NCBI GenBank assembly: GCA_022575985.1
Contig: JAKSXM010000014.1
Span: 19,530,001-19,594,000 of the forward strand
Length of the DNA: 64,000 nucleotides
Origin: Anagrus nilaparvatae
Taxonomy: Eukaryota > Arthropoda > Insecta > Hymenoptera > Mymaridae
Direction of reading: 5' to 3'
Made by a program: the position numbers and the translations under genes. The notes under the pieces are model-generated. The model saw only the letters and a list, made by a program, of their open reading frames with translations, had not been told where the DNA came from and made no database searches. This document shows positions 1 through 12,421 of this stretch, one piece after another. Numbering within the stretch: the first letter of the stretch is position 1; every line of letters starts with the position of its first letter.

Positions 1-2658
1 CAGAGCATCCATAAATAAAATAAATTGGAAGGAGACCAAAAATTCACTCGATTGGTTAGAAGTTTTTAAATGAGCTATAATTTTGGAAATATTATTTATT
101 TTTGGTATATGTCACGTTATTTCACTTTATGATAGAAAATACAAACAATTTTTTTAACTGCCAGACTAATATGTTTATATTTTACCCAGTTTGTTAGTTT
201 ATTTAAAATTTTATTAGTTATTATTTAAAGCAAATTATAATATGTTGAAGCTATATCGAATCTATATAATTTTCGTAATTGATACAGTTTTGTGTTTGAT
301 TGGAAAGTAGTTTAAATCTCTTTGTATGCATATAGTATAAATCATTAATACTATTATTATCATAATAAAATATATCTTGAACAAGATATAAATTAAATTT
401 TAATTGATATACCCACAATAAAATGTTTAACAATTATTTTCGTCTGTACTACTGAGTACTTAATTAGTAGTGTGGCATTTCACCCGTCTTGTTTTTTTCG
501 GATTTAGGAGAATTCAGGTACCTTTAGACTAGAATTGGGCGCCATTCACTGGTAATTACTGTCACTGTCAATCCTTGGTAGTTTTCAGAACCTCGAAAAT
601 AAAAAATAAAAATTTTTTGTTACAGAATAATAAAAACTAGAAGAATTGAAAAATGAATACCTCAAAATTCCTAAAAATTGATGCAGATTTGATAAAATAT
701 CAGAATTCATTATTTGCGATAAAACAAAAATTTACACGAAGTATCAGGTTTTATAAAATAAATTTCAGAATTTATCCTGTTCTATACTTTGCTATATTCT
801 AATTTTAAGAATTCGGATCTGAATGCTTTAGCAAAATTTATGAATCTGTTTTTGTGTAATCTAAAAAAATTTTTACCACTTAAAACAAAGTAGCAGCAAA
901 CATGATCATCCAGGTATTAATTTATATTCCTGTTTTTGAAAACTTTTCAGTCTTGAGAAAATTTTTTATATTTCTTTTTGATATCTAGTTAGCTACTAAA
1001 CTAGACCCCTCTTTTTCCATTTAAGCAAAGTAGGGTGTTCACTGTTCAGTTCCAAAAAGAAATGTCCATATAATATATCCTGCATAAGTCATCCTGTTTA
1101 AATAAATTTTAATTTTACAGCCTTCATTTACCTAATAAAATAAACAATTTACATAAATTAATTTTTAGTTCTTGGTATTATTAAAAATAAAACATCGTAT
1201 GATTATTATTTTTAAACCATTCTACGTCATTCTATACTAATCTTCTTAATAAGGTCTTTGATCTTAATTCATAAAAATTTTACTGTAAAACTTAAAAAAT
1301 TTTGATATAATCACTCTAAGATTAATAAAACATTAATTTTTACATCTTTTGAAAACAAAAATTATCTTTTTATTTACTACAGTAAAAGATGGAGATCCCA
1401 TTAAAAAATTTTAAGTTAAGTTTTGTTAGGTCAAATAAAATGGAAATGATGAACCCAAAAAAGAGACTTTTTCTCGGCATTTAATTAAGTAACTTTTTGA
1501 CCCTAGTGTAGAATTCTTCGGTAAATTTCTAATCGGAACCTAAGAAAAAAAATACAAAAAATTGGCTCTTCTTTTTAAAATTATTCTCTGTTTTGGCCAG
1601 AGGAAAACGAAAATGGCTACCAAAAATTCAGAATTGAATCTTTGGCAATAAAAATTAGCATGGTAGATTATTTTTACTAGTAATTTTGGGACAAAATCAT
1701 TGCGAACCGATTAGAAGAATGAAAACTCAAACATAAGGTTTGGTGACGATTCGTTTAACAATGTATTTAAAATTTGAAATTTAGCATAATATGCTAAAAT
1801 TACATATAATAAAATAAAGAAATAAAAATTAGCTTTTTGTATCAAATAAATAAATTTTATCTGTGTTCATATAATAAAATAATGTTTTTTAATTTAATTT
1901 TCACAATAAAAATTTAAATCAAATCAAGCCAAATTAAAATTTCATTTGTTTTTTAAAAGTATTTAAAAAAATTTTTATTTGTTAAATCGTTATTTTATAA
2001 AATTATTTATGAAATAACTAGCTTGAAATTATTTGAATATGCAATATTAATCATGCATAAATAATTAAAGATGATCTAATCAAATTAAGTTATCAGAAAT
2101 TATTTATCGTCGATTTTAATAAAAATATAAATAGTTTTAAAATATTTTATTATTTATCGTTTTATAATATAAAGTCAATGCTCCTTTTATCAAGTACAGT
2201 CGAAGTTTAATCAATTTTGTAATAGAAATAGTCTGCCATAATAACCACAGGTCATCTATTTAGATAAAATCCTTGGTAAAAGATATTAGAAGTTCGTGTA
2301 TACATGCAAAGTTACTTATTGACTTGCATATACATTTTGCAAATGAGGCATGGTAGATAAATAAAATATTGATTTTTAATGTTTGGAAATTAACTACATA
2401 GAGATACTACATCCTCTACTACATACATTATTAGAATTTAAGGATCGATTTAGATTGCGAGAATGAAATTCGTAAACCGATACCTTAAATGTCGTTATTA
2501 TTAAAAATGATTTTAGAAAATGACCAAAAATTAAGGCGAAATTGCATAGCATGACTATAAATTCTGGTAATTTTATAAGTATTTAACATATTTTTAAAAT
2601 AAATTTACAAAAAAAGCAAATTATTCAAAATTGTAACTACTGTATCGTTCCCTCCTAG
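1..2658. other. gene-free AT-rich stretch
   Basis: No open reading frame, RNA gene or clear repeat could be supported here. A mini-exon-like string ATG-ATC-ATC-CAG followed by gtatta lies at 904-915, in phase with the first visible Spätzle exon at 4276, but it encodes only four residues and no signal peptide, so it is not called. The upstream exon(s) of the Spätzle-like gene could still be hidden here. Confidence 0.5.
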
Positions 2659-2785
2659 TAAGAAAGACTGCAACATACTTTGGCGTTGAATAAAGCCCTA
2701 CTACATATTTTTATGCGTAAATTCCCATTTAAATTTTGTAGTAGGTCTTTATTGTATGCCAAAAAAGTACTGAGTCTTTCTTTCT
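2659..2785. repeat. 127-bp imperfect hairpin (short MITE or pre-miRNA-like)
   Basis: The two halves are complementary over almost their whole length. Landmarks are AGAAAGACTG at 2661 against AGTCTTTCTTTCT at 2773-2785, and AAAGCCCTACTACAT near 2692 against TGTAGTAGGTCTTTATTG near 2740. The loop is about 25 bases. A very short MITE and a microRNA-type precursor are both possible. There is no evidence of expression. Confidence 0.6.
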
Positions 2786-3530
2786 AAAATTATTATCGTG
2801 TAGACTGAATACAAATTATAATAAAGAAAACCACATTTCAGAAATATTGCAAATAAGGAGGCTCAAAATATAGAGTACTTGGATGACACAAAAGACACAT
2901 TAACTTTATTTGAAATATGTATAACAAACTAAAATAAAGATTAAATATTATGTATTTTTAAAATTTTATTTTGTTAAAAAAAAATAAAATTAGTAATAAC
3001 ATTAAATTGTTAACCTTTTTTTAGTTTCCGTGAAAAAATATTAACATTTTTTATATTGTAAATATAATATAAAAGGTTTGTTTGCTTGTTTATTTTTTTT
3101 TATGTTAGAATAATCTTACACTTAAAACAGGAAATAAACGAGTCTCTTTTAATACTTTTCTAAACAATTTTAATATAATTTTGTGTACTTACTCTAAAAT
3201 TTTTAAAATAATATTTTTTTTTATATATTAATAAATTTTTTATTTCTTTATTGTAAATAAAAGTTTTCATTATAGTATTAAAACTTGTTTTTTTGTAAAA
3301 TGTACTTTAATTTTTTTTTTTAAAGAAAATTTAATTATATAAATTGTACCTTCCATCAAGAAAAAATCTATCAATCAAATAATATTTATTTTATAAAAGC
3401 TTAAGTTTTTTTAAATGTGCTGTATAAATTTTGGTTAAAATCGATTTACTTTAAAAGCATGTTTTTATTTGAGTTAATGCCGACCATACTTGGATAGATG
3501 AATTTTTTGGACTTAAAATGTCACTAAGTA

Positions 3531-3873
3531 CCCAGTAAAAAATAATGATCACAATATTACTACCGTTTAGTAATTTTACTACGATTTAGTAATATTACTA
3601 CAGTAATATTACTACAAGTAGTAGTTTTTCAATTTCGTAGTAATATTACTACAAGTCTAGTAAAATTATTACGATTTGCAGTAAAATGACTAAACTTGTA
3701 GTGAATTCTCAGACACCCACGGTAGAGCTGCTTTGGTTGAATATTTGACCAAGTGATTGAAAAGCAGCTCTACCGCGGATGGCTGGGTGAAATGTCAATA
3801 AATTTTTAATTTACTACAAGTGTAGTAAAGTTACTAAGTGGCAGTAATACTGTGTTCATTATTTTTTACTGTG
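3531..3873. mobile_element. 343-bp MITE with nested hairpin
   Basis: The ends are inverted: CCAGTAAAAAATAATGATCA on the left and TTCATTATTTTTTACTGTG on the right. TAAGTA directly flanks both sides (3525-3530 and 3874-3879), so a 6-bp target duplication is likely. The arms contain runs of the palindromic unit GTAGTAATATTACTAC. In the middle (3714-3789) sits a second hairpin with CGGTAGAGCTGCTTTGGTTG opposed to AAAGCAGCTCTACCG. This matches the ends of the 2.2-kb element at 25746-27916, so it is probably a small relative inserted here. Confidence 0.7.
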
Positions 3874-4275
3874 TAAGTAACTCTAGTCCTTTTTTTCTTT
3901 TTTAAACTCAGTATTAATCTACAAACCCTAGAAAATGCGTTATCAACCCCCAATGAAAGTTTAATTCAGTAATATGTATTTATTTGTCCAAGAATGGAAT
4001 GGTAGGTTAGACGTTAATGGGTTAACAAATAAAAAATTTGTATACTTATTTTAGGTCTTGGATTTGTTTAAAATTTGTAAAATATTATTTACCCTTATTA
4101 GTTTTTGCATCTGCAGTTTCATATCAATTTGTTTGTATTGATTTTAGATACCTTCAAATACTAAGTACAATGAAAAGCTTTTAATGAAATAATTTTTCAA
4201 ATAAATATGGAAGGGAGATTTAATTAAAGAATAATATTATGCTTACAGATTATAGGCTTGAATTCTATACCACAG

Positions 4276-7200
4276 AAATGGAACGGTAATCAGGATAATA
4301 CAATGACCAATCAGTCAGGAATTCAATATATGCAGTGTAAGTATTATTCTATAAATATATATAATTTACTATTTATTAATTTATTTGAATATTTATAATC
4401 TTATAAGATACCTAAGGATATTTTTCTATTATGTTTATTTTTTATTTTATTTTAACATGGAACATATTTATAGACAGGGGGGTACTCCAAACATGTCACT
4501 TGGGGGGGGGGAGGGTAAAATTTTTCAAGTTGGGCTTAGAATAATTTCGATTTAGGGACATAGAATTATTTCGATAAAAGGTTCTAGAAAAATAAGGATT
4601 TTAGGAGCTTAAATTAATATGAATGTTAATCATTATCCTAGAATACTATATTTTATTTAATGGTTACAAAATACGTACTAGCGGTGATTAAAGTATAAAT
4701 TTAAACATGTTCCATGTTTTTTGTTTGTGAGTTCAGAAACCGATTGTAAGTTCTTTTTTTTTACTAATGAAAACGTTTTCGTTTTTATATTATGAATAAG
4801 CTATTTTAATATCAGTCTTTTTTTTTTTAGTAGAAAATTACTTTTACTGCCCCCAAAAACTTCGATTCATTGGCATTGAATGTTTCATAAAATGAACTTT
4901 TTTTTTAATCATAAAATACTTTGTAATTTAACCAGTACTTTTGATTTTGCAGATTCTAATGTATCTGCCGATGCAGTAGTTGATGAGGGGCGAATTGTTT
5001 TTCCAGATGAAATAGATGATAGAATAATAAAAAATCCAGTTCCAGTTTGTAAAGATTCCACTTATTGTGAACGAACTCCTTATTATCCTGAACAGAGTAT
5101 TAAATCGGCTTTTCAAAAGAAAAAAGAGCTTAAGTACTTAGCTGAAAACGACGTTGTATGTCATAATATTATTATATTATATACTAAAATATGATTTCTC
5201 ATGTTTTATATTATTATATATTTTATTAATTCTATATTAGATAGAAAATTGACTTTTGCTTTATATTATAAATATTAAAAAACACGTTGGCTGTGGTCAT
5301 GCTGATCAAGTTTTGTGTGGGGAACAAAAAAAGCTCTTTAAGAAATAAATGTAAACATTGTCATATACGTTTTGTTGCCAATTCGCAAAATAGTATTACT
5401 TTTAGAAAATATTTTTATATAGTATCTAAGGATCTTTGATAAACACGTTGGATTCACAAGAAGAGAAGAGCTACTAATTTCTCTTCCATTTCCCTAATAA
5501 TTATTTTTTCTGTGATTTTAAAAGAAATTACGTGAGTGTGATCAGTCTGTAGTCCTTCGCTACGGAGTATTCTACTTTTCTACTTTTTTGGATAAAGACT
5601 ACTCTGGATCCCTCTAGCTGATTATTAACAGCCCTAGTTACACAACTTAACAGATGAATAGTTGTAATTTTTTTTTTTTTTTTATTTTTTTTTGTAAGAA
5701 GATAAGGCGGACCTTTTTTTGCAGTAACTGATAAATGCCAATAACTCCAGGCGACTTATAGGGTGAAAACGGATTTATTCCCCCAGCAACTTTATTCACT
5801 ATTGCGGATTGATGAGCAATTTCTCAATATGCTCTTAAAGGTCTCCCTGCACTATCAGTAGTTTCGGGGGGAATAAGCTTAATATTCTCCATAAAATTCT
5901 CAGGAAATTTTCTATCCGATTCCTTTATCCAGACCAAACCCAGGTCTCGCTATATTTACCTACACAGCTTGGCTGTTTCGGGCAACCTTTCTACATTTAC
6001 AAAGAAACTCCTCCAGTCATAATCATAATCATAATCTTTATTTCCTTGCTTAATTTTCATATATTATACAAGGGAAGAGTTGAGCAATTTGTTTATTTTA
6101 CATTTTTTTTTTTTTACTTAAAATAATAGTACATGAGTTGTTTAATAATATTTACATGATAAAAAATAAATTAAAAAATATAATAAAATATAATAAAATA
6201 TAATAAAATATGAAGAGTTATATATAAAAAAATACTAAATGACATGGATGCTGATATAACATTAGAGGAAATTACATTAGCATTAAAGAAAATTAAACTA
6301 AAAAAAGCACCAGGGAGGACGGGATTGCCAACGATTTTCTAAAAAATTTGCCGGGAAACTGGATCTTGTATATAATTATTTTATTCAATAGAATTATGTC
6401 AGAACAAAAAGTACCAGATTCCTGGGCATCTATACTAATTAAAATGATTTACAAAAAGGATGAAATGCTAAATCCTGAAAACTATCGAGAAATTTGACTA
6501 GTGAATACCATAGTTAAATTGTTTACAAATATATTGCATAATAGACTCTATGATTGGTTAGAAAAAAATAACAAGCTGCCGGAATGGCAGGCAGGTTTTA
6601 GGCAACGAAGAAGTACACTAGACAACATTTTTGTGTTAAATTCATAAGTTAATTTCCGTCTACGGGAAAAAAGGGTAAAATTATACGCATTATTTGTTGA
6701 CCTAAAGGGCGCCTTCCCTTCTATCTCACATAAAATATTATTTAACAAATTAAGTAAATTGAGGGTAAGCTACAGAATATTAAACATAATCATGGACTTC
6801 TATAATAAAGCCGAGTTAGTCTTAAAAAACAGTGAGGGTGGATCGATAAAATGCAAAATATCTAAAGGAGTACTTCAAGGGGAGATTCTAAACCCTCTGT
6901 TTTTCACTGTTCATCTCAGACCTTGAAGAATTCCTATTAGATAATGGACTAAGAGGTGTCCAAATGCATAGATCACATGCACTAATAGTCCTAGCATATG
7001 CAAATATCATGGTTTGTTATCAGAATCAGCAGTATATCAAAATATATTAATCCGTCCATTCGAAAAATATAATGATCCTAACCTTCTAAGACTATATACA
7101 GATAAAACAAAAGTTATTTTATTTAAAAAAGGTGGACACAGTCACAAAAATAAACAACCCCCTACTGTTTTACAAGAATAAAGAGATAGAATATGTAAGA

Positions 7201-9557
7201 AATTATTAATACTTAGGAGTTATGTTCACACAATCGGGAACTTATGATAAAGCAACAAAAAACTTCATCTCCAAAGCTTTAAGAGCAACCTAGCCTACTA
7301 TAAATCTGATAAGTAAAATTAATTTTACAAACTTAAGGACATGTAACAAGTTATTTGAGGCCTTGGTTGCATCCACGGTTCTGTATGCGGCCCCAGTGTT
7401 GTGTCTAAGACATTAGACATATTACTGAACTTGAAAAAGTACAATATGTTTTCTATAGAAAACTTAAATAAATTAAATAATAAAAAACATTAAACATATT
7501 TAATATGTATTAACTATAATATTTTATTATTATTAACCGCCATGTGACGTACAATAATTATATAAATAATTAGATGCGCATTTCGGCATTTACATTGCCA
7601 TCATCAGTAATATACTCTATAGAAAACTGTTATTTGCTCCTTTAAACACCCCTGGGTACGCAATCATAATAGAAACAAACTTTGAAAACTTGGAGGTGAA
7701 GTGCTTTAAGCGAATATTGAGTTATATTGGTTTTAGTTCAGAGATGCCAGATCAGAGATACCCTAGAATTTGCTAGAATATATTTAAAAAATTACCTTAT
7801 GATCCTGTATCTAATAAATCTAACAAATATAACTGGTTTACTCAGGTCAAAGAAATTTTCTTTGATGATATTAACAAAGCTGAAACTTAGAATAATCTAT
7901 CAAAAGAAGATCTTATCAATCAAAAACAACACTTAATATCATTTCTAAAAAATTATCTTGCAGAAAGAGATAGAGAAAAATGTATATCCCCAACATCCTT
8001 AACATTTTTTAACTCCTCCAGTCTGACTTTGATGAACTTGTACCTTTAACTTTTTCATGACCTTGTTTTTAAATGAAGTTTCAATACTGCGAAACTTTTT
8101 CCTGAGAGAAGGGTTCCTCTTTCCCTTTTAATAAAGAGCCTTAACTTTCTTTTTGAGATAGTTCCAGTTCTTATCAAACCTGAAGTTACCTTTTTTTAAC
8201 ATCTGAGATTCAAGAGACAGTTAGTTTCATATAGGTTTATAATTGCCTTCTCAATAGCTTAGAATGCCATTTAAATATTCTCAAGAGTTCTATACCTCTT
8301 AGAAAAGTGCGGGAACAAGTTCACCAGCAAGTTTAGATAACCAACCTAGTATGTTCTTCTAGGATTCCCATAGAAAAATTTATGATTCAAAACTTTTGTC
8401 TCGTTTAAAAATTGCAATCCTGAATAAAATTTGGTACTATATACTAATTAACTATTAATGAACTATTTTAATTAACTACTAATTAACTACTAATGAACAA
8501 TTCTTAAAATGTAAAGTTTATTAAAAACAATTTTCTTTTTGACAGTTAGAAGAGCCTGAAATTTTACAAAGGTTTTCAAATGATTCACCGGAAGATGTTC
8601 CCTTATGTCAATCAATGGTAAGTTTTCTATTTTCATATTTATATTTATTTAATTTAATAAAACATTATTTAAATTACAGCAAATGCTAATTGTGCCCAAA
8701 ACGGCTGAAAATAAGAAAGGTGCATGGCGATATATTGCAAATTTTAATGAATTTAAGCAAGGAGTCGTAATAGAAAAGTGCAGGTATACAAATATTCAGT
8801 CAAATCACTAGGAAAGTTGGGGAATTAATATACACAAAATTACAGAGTCTTTTTTATGTTAGGTTTTCTGAATAAAAATTTTCTTATCTAGAACATTAAA
8901 AATGGGACCCACTGGTTAATTATACACAGCCAGGCTGCTTTGCTTGAAAATTCAAGCAGCTATATTTGTAGCAAAAACCATCTCTTTTTATGATAATTCA
9001 TACAAGTAACTGAAATAATTTTATTGAATTATGACTATTTATATCTTTTCACTTTGGAGTTTAAATTACCTATAAATGTTAATAATTAATGCAAAGTTTT
9101 TCTAAATAATATTTTAGTGTTTATGCTTTACGTACGAAATATTAGAAAACATTTGAAAATAAATTTTTACCCTATCAAGGACGTAAACTATCACTATACA
9201 ATTTTCTTTGTTAGTGGAAAGAAAATAATTGCTTTCCGACCACTGAAGTGCTGAATTATTTTTTAATAATTTTTTAATTACTTAAAAATTTTAAATTTAT
9301 ATTTATTTATTTTCAGAAAAGCTGGAGAAACTTGTGACTTAATTGAAGGTTTTGCAGCAGGTTATACAACCGTTTGTAAACAAAAATTTATAATAAGAAA
9401 ATTGGCATATTTTAATACTGAAAAAAAAGATATCCAATATGACGAATTTCCATTTCCTTCAAGTTGCTGCTGTCATGTCAAGTTGGTTGGAAATCCATTG
9501 TATCGTCTGGGTTCAAGTGTTAATAAAATGAAATCAAAAAATCCTCAACATCTTTGA
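4276..9557 (+). CDS. spz-like: Spätzle-like Toll ligand, 5' end missing
   Basis: This is a secreted cytokine-like ligand of Toll receptors, which in insects acts in immunity and patterning after proteolytic cleavage of a pro-domain. Five exons join with consistent phases: 4276-4336, 4953-5155, 8546-8617, 8680-8783 and 9317-9557 (stop TGA). They total 681 nt, or 226 codons plus stop. All introns are GT-AG (phases 1, 0, 0, 2). The pro-domain exon carries DSTYCERTPYYPEQS, similar to the Cys-containing block of Spätzle pro-domains. The C-terminal part (LCQSM to CCCHV) has seven cysteines, the count expected for a Spätzle cystine knot, with KQGVVIEKCR, TVCKQKFI and a PSSCCCHV end. An Arg in the EILQRFSND segment before the knot could be the activation cleavage site (inference). 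No start codon or signal peptide was found upstream, so further 5' exon(s) are missing from this call. The 5156-8545 intron holds a dead retrotransposon. Confidence 0.88.
4454..4716. mobile_element. MITE, AACATGGAACAT family, copy 1
   Basis: The terminal inverted repeat is AACATGGAACATATTTA on the left and AAACATGTTCCATGTT on the right. The interior is homologous in the same orientation to the copy at 36667-36882; both have a G-rich block followed by TTAGAATAATTT. A run of ten G lies just inside the left end (4502-4511). The element ends about 240 bases before the second visible Spätzle exon and just after the first, so it lies in the 4337-4952 intron. Confidence 0.6.
5700..6020 (-). pseudogene. 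possible decayed mobile-element coding fragment
   Basis: Base composition here is higher in G+C than the flanks, and the minus strand reads as broken coding sequence with peptide-like stretches such as PISRLELLAFISYCKK and GDLxEHIEKLLINPQ separated by stops. It lies in the big Spätzle intron next to a reverse-transcriptase relic, so a retroelement origin is likely. The family is not recognised. Confidence 0.3.
6240..7990 (+). pseudogene. non-LTR retrotransposon reverse transcriptase, dead, in a Spätzle intron
   Basis: This is a reverse-transcriptase relic with in-frame stops and frameshifts. In order it shows LKKIKLKKAPG (fingers motif with the usual KAPGxDG), KVPDSWASILIKMIYKK, NPENYRE followed by a stop, LPEWQAGFRQRRSTLDNIF, LFVDLKGAFPSISHK and SKGVLQGEILNPLFF. 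The catalytic box, normally YADD, reads YANI near 7005, so the enzyme cannot be active. C-terminal pieces with YLGVMFTQSGTYD and a later region (7640-7990) follow in shifted frames. At 7575-7612 on the minus strand is a TGATGATGGCAATG-type motif of the kind seen near retroelement 3' ends. It sits in sense orientation in intron 5156-8545. Confidence 0.85.
8010..8395 (-). pseudogene. possible coding relic in a Spätzle intron
   Basis: The minus strand gives a stretch readable as lysine-rich protein (KNWNYLKKKVKALY, then stop, KGKRNPSLRKKFRSIE) followed by broken frames. It resembles the linker or ORF1 region of retroelements in composition only. No domain is recognised, and it does not join the Spätzle reading frame. 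Confidence 0.25.
8925..8965. repeat. small hairpin with CTGCTTTGCTTGAA end motif
   Basis: GGCTGCTTTGCTTGAA at 8932-8947 is followed at once by its partial complement TTCAAGCAGC, making a tight hairpin in the 8784-9316 intron. The motif resembles the ends of the elements at 3718, 17018 and 25746. Confidence 0.4.
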
Positions 9558-9679
9558 GCAACTAGATAAACTTTCATACTCATTATCTGTCATCGAAAAA
9601 TAATGAAAATTTTATAAAATGTATAGAATGTTGTTGCACTTTTATACAAGATAAAAAGATTTAACTATCTAATTTGGTA

Positions 9680-9685
9680 AATAAA
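9680..9685 (+). promoter_or_regulatory. polyadenylation signal AATAAA of the Spätzle-like gene
   Basis: This is the first AATAAA after the stop codon, 123 bases downstream, in AT-rich 3'UTR-like sequence. It is a plausible cleavage signal. Transcript evidence would be needed to be sure. Confidence 0.45.
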
Positions 9686-10094
9686 TCCACCTCAATGTAA
9701 CCCATAATTGGGTACAAAATCTACTTAAACTGTGATGTAATTAGAGCTTAAGGTTACACGTAAATACATTAATGAATTACCTTTTCCATCTCAACCATGC
9801 GTTTTATCAAAATTCTTTTCATAAGCCAAGTAAATATGTAAATCTTTGGACATTTAGTCATTTTTAACCTGCAGGCTAAATAAATAAAATCGGTAAATAT
9901 AATTGTAGAATTTATTTTATGTAGCGCAATTGAAAGATTTAAAGTTAAGAATTACAAATCTCTCTTGGGTAAAATAAAGTTTTTTATAACGACATTCAAA
10001 ATTCGTGAAGTAATCAATAGCTGTTATTTTGAACTCTTTAAACTTACTCTTAGGTTTACAAAGATGTTCACATATCAAAAATATTAACTTTGCG

Positions 10095-10703
10095 AATTTC
10101 AGCTCCATAGGCCTCAATCTGTTCGAGTTATGCCCAATTAAACTTTTTTGATATTTCTCAATTTCTCTACTCATTTATTGAATAAATCTCTGGAAATCAT
10201 ACTTATTTTATAAGCTTTAGAAATATTTTTCTAGTAAAGGTCCCCAGTAAAATTGTGCGCTGAATTCATTCTGACGTTAGTTTTTAATATATTTATTTTA
10301 CCCCACTACTTTTCTGTAGTCAATAAAAATGGCCTAAATAAAGTAATTCTAAAAAAAGTTTTAATAAAGCAAATACTAATATTTTTTGACGGATCATCTG
10401 AAAAAATATTATTTGAAAATACTTTAGTTTTAGTTAGTGCACAGGAAACATTGGAAAGGTATTTGTATTAAATATTTTTATTAAATATGTTTTTCATCAG
10501 TTTTTCCGATTCTTAAAAAACTAATGTCAGCAACAATTTTAGCAGGAAGTTCTACTACAGACCTTTACTGGAAAAATATTTTGAAAGCTTACATGTATAT
10601 TTTCCAGAAATTTCTTAAAAAAGTGACCAGATACACTGAAAAATACCAAAATACTACGATCGAGCATAAGTCTAGCATATTGAGACCGTTGAAGCTGAGA
10701 TTT
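10095..10703. repeat. decayed foldback element
   Basis: The arm at 10095-10160 and the arm at 10638-10703 are degenerate reverse complements: AGAAATATCAAAAAAG read on the minus strand against GAAAAATACCAAAATA, then GGCATAACTCG against GAGCATAAGTC, and GAGGCCTATGGAGCTGA against GAGACCGTTGAAGCTGA. It looks like an old member of the long inverted-repeat class that fills this window. Short open frames in it are not genes. Confidence 0.4.
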
Positions 10704-11131
10704 ACTGGAAGTTCATTTTTTCGATGAGTGAGGGGGAAGGGTCTTAATTTAGTGTGCAATTAGACGCCGATGTAACAGCATGACGTTGTTTTTACAGAAA
10801 TACATAATTATGCAAATAAATTTTCTTTTATTATTATTTTTCATAATCTTTTAGAAAACTAATTCACTTTTAAAGATTTGGCAAGTGGGTCGTAAGTAAC
10901 AAGTAAGTTTTAAGAGGTCAATCTGGCAGATAGTCATCATTTCATGAATTTTGCCTCGTATGTAATTAGGCTTAAAATTGACTATTCTATGGACACAAAG
11001 CTAAAACTTTTTTATTACAAAAATATGTAAAAGATTTATAAAATAGGTACAAAAATTGATTTTTATTTCAAGAATACTTTAGCAAAAAGAAAATGTTGTT
11101 AAACTTTAATTTTATAAATTTTAAAAATTTA

Positions 11132-11376
11132 TTTTTTCTTGCTCAAATGATTGCAAATGAGTTGAAACGTAAAGAAAATTGAATACAAAATATTTTCTTT
11201 TTAGAATTTTTTTTTTCTCATCATACCGCTGCACGCATATCTTAAAGGAGCAGAAAAGTTTTTTTAATTTTCTTTACGTTTCAAATCATTTGTAATCGTT
11301 CGAGCAAAAAAAATTCCAAGTGGAATCCCGATTGCAGCTAACGGAAAAATTTCGCTAACTGCAAGCGGATTTTTTT
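11132..11376. mobile_element. small foldback with CACTGAAA terminal repeat
   Basis: The arms at 11132-11180 and 11263-11313 are complementary (CTTGCTCAAATGATT against AATCGTTCGAGCAAAA; AACGTAAAGAAAATTG against AATTTTCTTTACGTTT). The right side continues to 11376 with GCGGATTTTTTTTTCAGTG. Read on the minus strand this gives CACTGAAAAAAAAATCCGC, similar to the motif at 60092. Confidence 0.5.
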
Positions 11377-11769
11377 TTCAGTGTACATGGTACAATGGTA
11401 TATGATGTAAGCGTTTTATAACTGTTTATATATTACTTGATGTTTTAAAGAAGTAAAAATTTTATCAAAAAAGATTTATTTCGTAAATTATTTGAGTTAA
11501 CATACAATCAAAAAATTTGTAAACTTCTATAAAATTATTTTTTCATTGTTTCAATAAATTCCTTAATAAAGTATAAATTAGTTATTAAAAAATATTAAAA
11601 ATATAGGTAATAATTTTTTTTAATTTTATTTTTGATTTTTTTTATAAAAAAAGCGCTTTAGCGTGCAGGGGGCTCCCCCAAAGTCTACACAAAAAACGGC
11701 TTAAAGTATCAAAATTTTTGGGATGTCGGAATAAGTTTAAAATAAAGCAAAAAATATTTAAATATTAAG

Positions 11770-11945
11770 AAATCTATTCGATACCTTGAGCTATCAATTT
11801 TGACTACACTATTTAGCCTTTCGTATATAACCATGTACAATAATTTTTAAAGGCTATAAATAGTGTATACGTGCTGACGAACTTCACACTATTTAGTCAG
11901 ACGCAAAATAACCGAAATTGTTAGCTCAAGATATCGAATAGATTT
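11770..11945. repeat. 176-bp imperfect hairpin
   Basis: AAATCTATTCGATACCTTGA at 11770 is opposed to AGATATCGAATAGATTT ending at 11945, with AGCTATCAATTT against AAATTGTTAGCT inside. CACTATTTAG occurs twice in the interior. This is a MITE-sized structure downstream of the thioredoxin gene. Confidence 0.5.
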
Positions 11946-12344
11946 ATTCATATTTAAAAATACAATTGAGCGAAAAATTCAATTATTATTATGAAAAATA
12001 TTTGTTTAAAATTATTTTTGTCTTGTAATTTTTTTAATTAATTTTTAGTCTCTTTATATAAAATAAAAATTAGAATGTTCAAAGTAAATTTTTATTGGCT
12101 GTTTTTAATATTACGAAAATCAACAATTTTAAGCAAAAGTTCATTGACGCAAAAACTTCAATCATGTGGACTTTCAAATAGCAAGTACTTTGACGAAATT
12201 CGGAGTTGAATTATATAAATAAAAATTTTAATTAATTAATTACTTAAAAATAATGTGCATTGAATCGGACTTGTATAATTACATAAAATTCAAAGCTCGT
12301 TACGATAATGAGTTGGAATTGAGGAGCAAACTGTTTAAAAGAAA

Positions 12345-12350
12345 TTTATT
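12345..12350 (-). promoter_or_regulatory. polyadenylation signal of the thioredoxin gene
   Basis: AATAAA on the minus strand, 72 bases after the TAA stop at 12422, is the first such hexamer downstream of the gene. Confidence 0.5.
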
Positions 12351-12421
12351 CAAATTGCTGATATCTATAATTTTAGTTTATCACCTATTCATGTGCGGAT
12401 TTTAATTTGAAGATATAATTA

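Noticed and set aside
904..915. Start exon MIIQ of the Spätzle-like gene
   Set aside because: In phase with 4276, but four codons with no signal peptide give no real support; GT-containing strings are common here.
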